From: Acidobacteriota bacterium
GTDB lineage: Bacteria; Acidobacteriota; Polarisedimenticolia; Gp22-AA2
Length of the DNA: 55,538 bases
NCBI GenBank assembly: GCA_018606725.1
Contig: JAGYID010000004.1
Span: forward strand, 1 to 55,538
Reading direction: 5' to 3'
Positions 22,826 to 30,222 of the stretch are shown piece by piece; the first letter of the stretch is position 1; each line of letters starts with the position of its first letter. The position numbers were made by a program, and so were the translations under genes. The notes below the pieces were generated by a model that ran no database searches, had not been told where the DNA came from, and worked only from the letters and a program-made list of their open reading frames with translations.

Positions 22826-23596
22826 TCAGGTCCCCTCGCGCCCCTTGGCGGGCGCGAACAATAGCAGGTACTGGTACGGCAGGAAGGTCTCCTCGCCGGC
22901 GAGGGTCCAGCCGGCCTGCTTCATCTCGTCGAGCACGAACTCGCGCGGCAGCTTGTGCTGGAGCGGCGGCCCGACCGGCATCGGCCGCTTGTGGAAATCG
23001 ACGATCGCCACGCGCCCACCCGGCGCCATCGACTCCTTCATGCGCCCGAAATAGTGCAGGCGGTCATCGATGTGATGATAGGTGTCGACGATCAGCACCC
23101 GGTCGACGCGCCCCGCCGGCAGGAACGGCTGGTCGGGGTCGGCCAGGACCGGGATGACGTTGGTCGTCCCCTCCAGCCGCGTCCGGTCGGCCAGGTGACG
23201 GACCATGTCGGTATCGGTGTCGACCGCCAGGACGATGCCGCCCGGCGCAACCGCCTTCGACAGCGGGCGCTCGAAGTAGCCGGTCCCGGCCCCGAGGTCG
23301 GCGACGATCATCCCCGGCTTCAAACCGAGCGCCTTGACGACCTCGTCCGGCTTCTGCCAGTCGGCGCGCTTCGGGTCGTCGAAGACCTTGACCCACTGGT
23401 CGACGCCGCTGAACGAGTGGTGCGACGTGGCGTCGTGCGGCCCCGGCGTCGGCTGCGCCGGCGGCGCGGCCAGCGCCGCCGGTACCGGAAGCAGCGCCGC
23501 GGGCGCCGCGACCGCGACGATGACGGCGAGCGCCGTCACCAGGGTGATGGCCGGGGGCGCCGCCAAGAACCGGAGAACCGCCCGGCGCGGCGTCAT
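22826..23596 (-). CDS. Exported class I SAM-dependent methyltransferase
   Basis: A 256-residue protein with a clear hydrophobic signal (TLVTALAVIVAVAAPAALLPVPAALA) ahead of a Rossmann methyltransferase domain. Motif I is VADLGAGTGYFERPLS, the acidic residue after strand 2 is in LAVDTDTDM, and VDRVLIVDTYHHI gives motif II-like features. An exported methyltransferase is unusual because SAM is cytoplasmic; a membrane-anchored cytoplasmic enzyme is the alternative. The start was set at the ATG overlapping the M20 peptidase stop (ATGA). The longer frame upstream is arginine-rich shadow sequence. Confidence 0.85.
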   Translation of the reverse strand: MTPRRAVLRFLAAPPAITLVTALAVIVAVAAPAALLPVPAALAAPPAQPTPGPHDATSHHSFSGVDQWVKVFDDPKRADWQKPDEVVKALGLKPGMIVADLGAGTGYFERPLSKAVAPGGIVLAVDTDTDMVRHLADRTRLEGTTNVIPVLADPDQPFLPAGRVDRVLIVDTYHHIDDRLHYFGRMKESMAPGGRVAIVDFHKRPMPVGPPLQHKLPREFVLDEMKQAGWTLAGEETFLPYQYLLLFAPAKGREGT

Positions 23597-24879
23597 ACCT
23601 TCTCGTTGGTGATTTCGAGCGCCAGACAGGCGAGGCGCCCCGCGTAAGTGACGAGTTGGTCCACCTCGATCTCTTCGTTCGGCTGGTGATAGGTCGCCTC
23701 GTCCCCCGGCGACCAGCCGACCGCGTCGACCCCCATCAGGACCAGGTCCTTGGCGAAAGTGCCCCCGCCACTGCCGATGACGCGTGCATCGGGGGCGTGG
23801 CGCAGGATCCTCCGGACGATCGGCGCCTCCGGCGACACCTCGCACGGCAGGGCGTTCTGCTGGATCTCGACCGCCAGCCGCGCTTCGGCGAGCCCGGCCG
23901 CCGGCCCGTCTGCCGCCGCGGCCGGGGTCTTCCCCGCGAGCGCCGCGTCCGCCAGCGCCTGGATCTCCGCGCGGATCCCCTCCGCCGTCTGCCCCGGCAC
24001 GTAGCGGATGTCGAGCGTCGCCTCGCAGTCGGCCGGCACGGCGTTCGGCGCGATGCCGCCCCGGATCAGGCCGGTGTTGAGCGTCGGGCCGCCGAGGATC
24101 GGGTGCACCGTGTGCCGCAACGCCAACTTCTCGAGCGCCACCAGGAACCGGCTCATGGCGTGGATGGCGTTGACCCCCTTCGACGGCTCCATGGCGTGCG
24201 CCTGCTTCCCCCGGGCGCGCACTTTCAGCAGGACGCGCCCCTTCTCGGCGACGTTGACCTCCTTCATGTTGCCGGCGATGTCGGGGATGACCGCGTCGGT
24301 GCAGCGGATCAGTCCCTGCTCGATCAGATACGGCAGCCCGACGCCGATGCCGACCTCTTCGTCCCCCACCGCGCCGAAGGTGAACGCCCCCGGGATGGCG
24401 GCCTCGTGCTGCTTGAGGATCCGCAGGGCGGCGAAGGCCGACACCAGCGGCCCCTTGTCGTCCAGGACACCGCGGCCGAACATTCTGCCGCCCTCCTCGA
24501 ACGGATCGAACGGCGGGAATCTCCAGTCGGAGGGCGCGCCGCTCGGCACCGTGTCGGTGTGCAGCAGCACCAGCATGTGGCGGTAGCCCGGCTTCTTCTG
24601 CCCGACGGTGGCCAGCAGGTTGTCCCGGCCCGGCACCTTGGCGTGGGTCGTGAACGGCACCCCGAGCTTCTTCAGCTCCCCGCCCAGGACGGCGGCGACC
24701 TTCCCCTCCTGCCCCGGCGACGTCATCCCGTCCGGTCCGCCGCCGGGGAAGTCCTCGGCCATGTAGTTGACCGTCCGCTCCCGGCAGATCCGCAGGGTCA
24801 GATCGACGATGAAGCCCCGCAGCGCGCGGGCCTCCTCCTGAATGGCGCCGGCATCCGGCGACGACGCTTTGCCTGTCAT
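23593..24879 (-). CDS. M20 family metallopeptidase (ArgE/DapE/CNDP type)
   Basis: A 428-residue zinc hydrolase acting on peptides or N-acyl amino acids. Metal ligands occur in order: LLHTDTVPSG, GRGVLDDKGPL with the bridging Asp, GDEEVG with the catalytic Glu, and a C-terminal PGDEATYHQPNE His. The dimerisation lid domain (about 200-310) includes RGKQAHAMEPSKGVNAI. Length and motif order fit the dinuclear M20A family. The ATG has only a weak ribosome site. It is first in the leftward block and overlaps the methyltransferase start by ATGA. Confidence 0.92.
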   Translation of the reverse strand: MTGKASSPDAGAIQEEARALRGFIVDLTLRICRERTVNYMAEDFPGGGPDGMTSPGQEGKVAAVLGGELKKLGVPFTTHAKVPGRDNLLATVGQKKPGYRHMLVLLHTDTVPSGAPSDWRFPPFDPFEEGGRMFGRGVLDDKGPLVSAFAALRILKQHEAAIPGAFTFGAVGDEEVGIGVGLPYLIEQGLIRCTDAVIPDIAGNMKEVNVAEKGRVLLKVRARGKQAHAMEPSKGVNAIHAMSRFLVALEKLALRHTVHPILGGPTLNTGLIRGGIAPNAVPADCEATLDIRYVPGQTAEGIRAEIQALADAALAGKTPAAAADGPAAGLAEARLAVEIQQNALPCEVSPEAPIVRRILRHAPDARVIGSGGGTFAKDLVLMGVDAVGWSPGDEATYHQPNEEIEVDQLVTYAGRLACLALEITNEKV

Positions 24880-25241
24880 GATGCGCGAGAGCCTACATGA
24901 CCGCGCCGCGGCGATCAAGGCGGGGGCTTGCGCAGTGCGACCTTCCCGGTGTGCGGGGGGCGGCCCGGAGTGGGGTTGGCGGGGACGCGGTCGTTGCGCC
25001 CGGTTACGGCACAGGACGCCGTACAGGCGCAACGCCGCTCGTCGCTCCCGCGCCCGGCCGCCGAAGGGCGGCGGCTTGCGGGCGCAGTCCGCGATGGCCC
25101 CGCCACCCCCACTCCGGGCCGCCCGTCACCCCCGGGAACTCACAGCACGCCATCGCCTCGATCGGCGCGGCCACGAGTGCCGAAGGGCGTGATGGGACGC
25201 GACGTCGGGCCGGACCGCTTCCTGCGATAGAATCCCCGCCA
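24880..25241. other. Intergenic region with large compound inverted repeat
   Basis: A 362-base region between the divergent M20 peptidase and kinase genes. No coding pattern is convincing in any frame, and the overlapping open frames are GC-driven. Most of it is occupied by the palindrome listed at 24958-25124. Promoters for both flanking genes should lie here but no convincing hexamers are visible. Confidence 0.7.
24958..25124. repeat. Cloverleaf-like inverted repeat, perfect 18-bp arms
   Basis: GGGCGGCCCGGAGTGGGG at 24958-24975 is matched exactly by CCCCACTCCGGGCCGCCC at 25107-25124. Inner sequence continues to pair imperfectly, and outer similarity extends further (CGATCAAGGCG at about 24912 against CGCCTCGATCG at about 25155). 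Inside stand two smaller hairpins: TACGGC/GCCGTA around 25013 and GCCGCC/GGCGGC around 25063. The layout is a stem topped by two hairpins, unlike a simple terminator. Confidence 0.7.
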
Positions 25242-28160
25242 ATGGTCGGCCGTACCCTGTCCCATTTCCGCATCGTCGCCAAGGTCGGTGAAGGCGGCAT
25301 GGGTGTGGTTTATCGCGCCGAGGACGAGCGGCTGCGCCGGTCGGTCGCGCTCAAGGTCCTGCCGCCCGACCTGGTCGGCAACGAAGAGCGCCGGCTGCGC
25401 TTCCTGCGCGAGGCGCAGGCGGCCGCGGCGATCTCCCACCCGAACATCGCCACCATCTACGAGGTCGGCGAAGCCGACGGCATCGTCTTCATCGCCATGG
25501 AGTACATCGAGGGGGAGACTCTGCGCGACCGGATGGGCGGGCGGCCAATGGCGATCAAGGAGGCGCTGCGGGTTGCCACCGGGATCGTCGACGGGTTGGC
25601 TCAGGCCCACCAGGCGCAGGTGATCCACCGGGACCTGAAGCCGGACAACGTCATCGTGGCGGTGAACGGGCAGGTGAAGATCCTCGACTTCGGCCTGGCG
25701 AAGCTGCTGGAGGAGAGCCGCGCGGGTGAAGGGGGCGGCGCGTCGGATGCCGGCCGGCTGCGGACGATCTCGGCGGAGATGACGCAGGCCGGGAAGATCC
25801 TCGGCACGGCGGCGTACATGTCCCCGGAGCAGGCGCGCGGCCAGGTGGTGGACGCCCGCTCGGACATCTTCAGCTTCGGGACGACGCTGTATGAGATGGC
25901 CACCGGCCGGGCGCCGTTCGAGGGAAAGACCCCGACCGACATCCTGACGGCGATCATCCGGGACCAGCCGGCGCGGCCATCACAGATCAACCCCGGCGTG
26001 CCGGCCGAACTGGATCGGATCATCGCGGAGTGCCTGGAGAAGGACCCGCAGGATCGCTACCAGCACACGGATCAGCTGGCGGTCGATCTGCGCAAGCTGA
26101 AGCGGGCGACCGACTCCGGCGTGCAGGCGGTGCGGACGCCGTCGGGCGGCGTGGCTGCAACGCGCACCGGCGCGTCGCGCCGGTTCGGCGCCTGGGCCAA
26201 CCGACATGTCGCGCTCTCCGCCGCCGCGGCGGTCGCGCTCCTCATCGCGGCGGGGGCGGGCGCCTGGTGGGGCCTCCGCCCGGCCGGCCGCTCCCACGAG
26301 GGCGATCGGATCATCGTCGCCGATTTCGACAATCGCACCGGACGGCCGGAATTCGACCGCGCCATCCGGGACGCCTTCGAGGAGCGGCTGGGGCTCTCCA
26401 GCTTCGTCCAGGTCATCAGGGGGGATGATCTGAAAAGTCTCCTCGACGAGCGCACCGGGACATTCGGAAGAATCGACCGTGATACGGGGGACCGGCTGTG
26501 CGCGGGAGGAGCCTGCGCGGGCTTGCTGACCGGCAGCATCGCTTCGGATGGTCCCGGGTTCCGGCTCGAGGCGGCCCTCCGCCGGGTCGGCGAGGTGCGC
26601 CCGATCGTAACCCTCTCAGCGATCGCGGGCGGACCGGACGATCTGCTTGCAGCCATTCATCGAATCGTTCTCGACCTGCGGCGCTCGCTGGGGGAATCGC
26701 CGCAGGCGGTCGCCGGGACGACACCGCCGACGACACGGTCGCTTGCCGCCTACGAAGCGTACGCGATGGGAATGGCAGTCGGGCTGGGCCGGATCGACGA
26801 GCAGATCGGCCTGTTCCGGCGGGCCATCACCATCGATCCGAAATTCGTCGATGCCTACAGCGAGCTGGCGACCGCCGCCTGGAACATTGGCGAGTTCAGG
26901 GAGTGGAGGCGATTGACGGAAGACGTACTGCGACTCTCCGACGCGCTGCCGGAAAAGGCCCGACTCTGGAACGAAACCAATTACCTGGAGGCGCGCTACG
27001 ACTTCGAGACCGAAATTGAGCGGCTAAAGACGTATCAGCGACTCTACCCGTTCGACGACCTCGGTCCCAACGCCCTCGCCCTCCTCTACGACAACATCTA
27101 CGAGGACCACCCGGCAGCCGAAGCGGCCTACCGCGCCGCCTACCGCGCCTCACCGGAGGCCGGCAACTTCTGGAATCTGGTGTCGTCACTGGCTCTGCCA
27201 GGTAAGTTCGCGGAGGCGGAGCAGGTGGTCGCGGAGTTCCGGAGCAGGGGTGGATCGGAAAGCGACGCGGCACTGGCCCTGATGGTTGTCGCGTTGGCAC
27301 GCGGGGACTATAAGAGCGTTCTGAAGGAAGCCGAGCGCCTGCAGGAGAAGTCTCCGTACTTCGCGTTCAACGCGGCCTATACTCGACGCGATGCCCTGCT
27401 GGCGGCCGGGCGGTTGACCGAGGCGCGCGAGGCGGCACGGACGCTGGCGCGCGCCGCGGTCGACATGCACGATGTGAGAGGCCAGCAGTGGGCCGCGGTC
27501 ACCCAGGCATGGCTTTCGGCCCGCCGCGGCGAGAACCCCGCGCCCCTTTCCGAGGAGCAGACGAAGGCGGCGCGCACCAGCCTGCTCCCGGTCCGGGGCC
27601 TGGCCACCTTTTCCGTGGAGATCGCGCAGGTGGAACCTCTGGCCCGGATCGTTGAGGAACATCGCGCCTTCGAGAAGGACAATCCGAGCCGTTTCGTCCG
27701 GGAGCAGCTCGAATTCGCGGATGGTTGCCTGGCGCTCATCCGGGGACAGGCGGAGAAGGCACGACAGATCCTCGAACCGATCACCAGAACCTCCCTCGTC
27801 GTCAACCGCCACCACGTCATGGGCCGGACCTATGAGGTCCTCGAACTCTGGAGCGACGCAGCGCGCGAGTACGAGGACGTTCTCGACAGACCGTATGGCA
27901 AGTGGTCGCTCTTCCTGCCGGCCGTATGGGTCCTCGACCAGTTCCGCCTCGCGCAGGTGTACGAGCGCCTCGGCGACACGGCGCGCGCCCGGCGGTGGTA
28001 CGAGCGCTTTCTGACCGACTGGAAGGATGCCGACCCGGACATCCCCGAGGTCATCGAGGCCCACAAACGACTCGCCGCTCTCGACGGCTCGGCCAGGACC
28101 GGTGGACCGGCCGCGCTCCCTGCATTACCCGCGTCCGGCAGTTCGCAGCCGTCACGCTGA
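25242..28160 (+). CDS. Transmembrane Ser/Thr protein kinase with TPR-like C-terminal region
   Basis: A 972-residue receptor-type kinase. The N-terminal Hanks kinase domain (about 6-285) is complete: glycine loop GEGGMGVVYRA, VALK lysine K38, HRD at 129-131 followed by LKPDN, DFG at 149-151 and the activation segment ending AYMSPEQARG. One membrane helix (about 322-346, SAAAAVALLIAAGAGAWWG) leads to an extracytoplasmic part. This begins with a DNRTGRPEFDRAIRDAFEERL segment like the TolB-type domain of many acidobacterial kinases and continues as degenerate TPR repeats to the end. The start was set at ATG 25242, since the longer upstream frame is shadow sequence across the palindrome. The stimulus is unknown. 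Confidence 0.92.
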   Translation: MVGRTLSHFRIVAKVGEGGMGVVYRAEDERLRRSVALKVLPPDLVGNEERRLRFLREAQAAAAISHPNIATIYEVGEADGIVFIAMEYIEGETLRDRMGGRPMAIKEALRVATGIVDGLAQAHQAQVIHRDLKPDNVIVAVNGQVKILDFGLAKLLEESRAGEGGGASDAGRLRTISAEMTQAGKILGTAAYMSPEQARGQVVDARSDIFSFGTTLYEMATGRAPFEGKTPTDILTAIIRDQPARPSQINPGVPAELDRIIAECLEKDPQDRYQHTDQLAVDLRKLKRATDSGVQAVRTPSGGVAATRTGASRRFGAWANRHVALSAAAAVALLIAAGAGAWWGLRPAGRSHEGDRIIVADFDNRTGRPEFDRAIRDAFEERLGLSSFVQVIRGDDLKSLLDERTGTFGRIDRDTGDRLCAGGACAGLLTGSIASDGPGFRLEAALRRVGEVRPIVTLSAIAGGPDDLLAAIHRIVLDLRRSLGESPQAVAGTTPPTTRSLAAYEAYAMGMAVGLGRIDEQIGLFRRAITIDPKFVDAYSELATAAWNIGEFREWRRLTEDVLRLSDALPEKARLWNETNYLEARYDFETEIERLKTYQRLYPFDDLGPNALALLYDNIYEDHPAAEAAYRAAYRASPEAGNFWNLVSSLALPGKFAEAEQVVAEFRSRGGSESDAALALMVVALARGDYKSVLKEAERLQEKSPYFAFNAAYTRRDALLAAGRLTEAREAARTLARAAVDMHDVRGQQWAAVTQAWLSARRGENPAPLSEEQTKAARTSLLPVRGLATFSVEIAQVEPLARIVEEHRAFEKDNPSRFVREQLEFADGCLALIRGQAEKARQILEPITRTSLVVNRHHVMGRTYEVLELWSDAAREYEDVLDRPYGKWSLFLPAVWVLDQFRLAQVYERLGDTARARRWYERFLTDWKDADPDIPEVIEAHKRLAALDGSARTGGPAALPALPASGSSQPSR

Positions 28161-28172
28161 CCGGCGCACCGC

Positions 28173-29468
28173 TCACGTCGCGACGCGACGCTCCGGGTCG
28201 ATGACCAGCCAGCAGGCGGCCGCCACGACGTAGAGCGCGGCGACGGTGTGCAGCGGCGCCTCCCACGAACCAAGGCGGTCCAGGCAGACGCCGATGACCA
28301 CCGGGCTGAGGGCGCCGCCGAGGTTGCCGAACATGTTCATGGCGCCGCTGACGACTCCGGCACTGAGGCCGCCGATGTCGAGGCAGACTGCCCATGCCGG
28401 GGCGACCCCGAGCGCCGCCAGGCCGGCGGCCGCGGCGAACAGGAAGGCGGCGGCGTACGGCTGCGTCGTCGCGATCGCGCCGATGACCGCGACCGCCGCG
28501 AGCGGCAGGCCGATGAGCCCCGGCAGACGTCGGGCCGCGCGCAATGTGGCGGTGCGGAGCAGGCGGTCGCTCAGCCAGCCGCCGGCGAAGACGCCGACGG
28601 CGATCATCACGTACGGCAAGGCCGCCAGCCAGCCGACCCGCTGCAGATCGAAGCCGCGGGCGCGTAGTAGATAAGCCGGCAGCCAGGTCAGGTAGAAGTA
28701 CCAGCCGTAGATGACGCTGAAGTACATGACGCACAGGACGTGGAAGTTGCGGTTGGCCAGGATGGCCCGCCACGGGGCGCGTCGATGCGGCTCCGGCGGA
28801 TCCTGGCCGATGATGGCAAGCTCGGCCGCATTGACGCCGGGGTGCCGCCGCGGATCGTCCCGGAACCAGATCCACCAGGCAGCCGCCCACAGGATCCCGA
28901 CCAGCCCGAAGATCTGGAACACGTGCCGCCACGACATGACGCCGAGTAGCGCCACGACCAATGGCTGGGTAACCGCCCCCATCAGCGCGCCGGCGGTGAT
29001 CGCCAGCCCGAAGGCGCGGCCGCGCTGCACCGCGGGCAGCCAGTGGCTGAAGGCGCGCGCGATCGACGGGAACGCGCCCGCCTCGCCGACGCCGAACAGC
29101 AGGCGCAGGGCGAAGAGCGACACGAAGCCGCCCGCCAGCCCCGTCGCCGCGGTCATCGCCGACCACCAGACGACGATGCGGGTGAGCATCAGGCGGGCGC
29201 CGAACCGGTCGGCGAGCCGGCCGCTCGGGATCTCGAACAAGGCATAGGCGAAGGTGAAGGCGCTGAACACGTAGCCGATCTGGCTGTCGCTCAGGCCGAG
29301 GTCGGCCTTGATCGCCGGCGCAGCGGTGGCGATGCAGACGCGGTCGAGGTAGGCGACCGCGGTCAGGCCGAGGACGAAACCGAGCAGGACGAGCCGGGCC
29401 CGGGTCGGCGGTGCTCCTGGATCGCCGGGCGGCGGCGGCGCGGTCGGGTCGGCAGCGGGCGACGTCAG
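28173..29468 (-). CDS. MFS transporter (anion:cation symporter-like); start codon unclear
   Basis: A twelve-helix major facilitator, closest by eye to the ACS (hexuronate/galactonate) family: QIGYVFSAFTFAYALFEIPSGRLADRFGARL is the helix 2-loop 2-3 signature. The first usual start codon is a GTG at 29270, but translation upstream is clearly coding, with a classic first helix (LVLLGFVLGLTAVAYLD, then RVCIATAAPAIKADLGLSDS). No ATG, GTG or TTG exists in this frame before the SDR gene. The only nearby candidate is CTG 29468, one base after the SDR stop. The feature is drawn from there (431 aa). A non-standard start or a sequence error are both possible. The substrate is unknown. Confidence 0.85.
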   Translation of the reverse strand: MTSPAADPTAPPPPGDPGAPPTRARLVLLGFVLGLTAVAYLDRVCIATAAPAIKADLGLSDSQIGYVFSAFTFAYALFEIPSGRLADRFGARLMLTRIVVWWSAMTAATGLAGGFVSLFALRLLFGVGEAGAFPSIARAFSHWLPAVQRGRAFGLAITAGALMGAVTQPLVVALLGVMSWRHVFQIFGLVGILWAAAWWIWFRDDPRRHPGVNAAELAIIGQDPPEPHRRAPWRAILANRNFHVLCVMYFSVIYGWYFYLTWLPAYLLRARGFDLQRVGWLAALPYVMIAVGVFAGGWLSDRLLRTATLRAARRLPGLIGLPLAAVAVIGAIATTQPYAAAFLFAAAAGLAALGVAPAWAVCLDIGGLSAGVVSGAMNMFGNLGGALSPVVIGVCLDRLGSWEAPLHTVAALYVVAAACWLVIDPERRVAT

Positions 29469-29469
29469 C

Positions 29470-30222
29470 TCAGAACCCGTAGCCGCCGGCCACGCACAAC
29501 TGCGTGCCGGTGATGTACTCCGACGCCGGATCGGCGAAGAAAACGACGACGCGGCCGATCTCGTCGGGGCGGCCGAAGCGGCCGAGCGGCATCAGTTTGA
29601 GCCAGTCGGTCTGGTCGTCGTCGAAATGGCCGTTGTCGATGACGCCGGGCGCGACCGCGTTGACCGTGATGCCGTTGCCGATTTCCTCCGCCGCGTAGGT
29701 CCGCGTCAGCGACAGGGCCGCCGCCTTGGCGGCGGTGTAGGCCCCCATGACGCGCGCGGCGGGGCGGGTGTCGAGGACAGAGAAGGTGACGTTGATGATC
29801 CGCCCGAAGCGGGCGGCGCGCATGTCCGGCAGGACCGCCTGCGTGCACAGGAACACCGGGTCGACGTTGGAGCGGAACATCTGCTGGAAGTCGTCGCCGG
29901 TCGTCTGCTCGAGCGTCTTCTCGATGTACTCGCCGACGTTGTTGACCAGGACCGCGACCGGCCCCAGCTCACGCCGCACCCGCGCCATCAGGTCGGCGGC
30001 ATCCTCCGCCCGCGTCACGTCCGCCTGGAACGCCTTCGCCGTGCCGCCGGCCGCCTCGATGCGGCGCACCGTCTCGGCCGCCTCGGGCGCGCTCTTCCGG
30101 TAGTTGACCGCCACCTTCGCCCCTGCTGCCGCCAGGGCGATGGCGCAGCCCCGGCCGATGCCGTGGGAGCTGCCGGTGACCAGCGCCACCCTGCCGGCGA
30201 GAGGTCCAGCGGCGCCGGTCAT
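29470..30222 (-). CDS. SDR family oxidoreductase (3-oxoacyl-ACP-reductase-like)
   Basis: A 250-residue classical short-chain dehydrogenase. TGSSHGIGRG binds NAD(P), AVNYRKS after strand 2 suggests NADPH, NNVGEY holds the NNxG motif, and the active-site Tyr and Lys are in YTAAKAA. It ends with EYITGTQLCVAGGYGF. The ATG overlaps the stop of the DUF885 gene upstream (ATGA), and the MFS frame begins next to its own stop, so the three genes form one leftward unit. It could supply or degrade a compound moved by the transporter. The substrate is unknown. Confidence 0.92.
   Translation of the reverse strand: MTGAAGPLAGRVALVTGSSHGIGRGCAIALAAAGAKVAVNYRKSAPEAAETVRRIEAAGGTAKAFQADVTRAEDAADLMARVRRELGPVAVLVNNVGEYIEKTLEQTTGDDFQQMFRSNVDPVFLCTQAVLPDMRAARFGRIINVTFSVLDTRPAARVMGAYTAAKAAALSLTRTYAAEEIGNGITVNAVAPGVIDNGHFDDDQTDWLKLMPLGRFGRPDEIGRVVVFFADPASEYITGTQLCVAGGYGF

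Noticed and set aside
24897..25241. N-terminal extension of the membrane kinase across the inverted repeat
   Set aside because: The extension is Arg/Gly/Pro-rich, crosses the palindrome, and the kinase fold begins right after ATG 25242.
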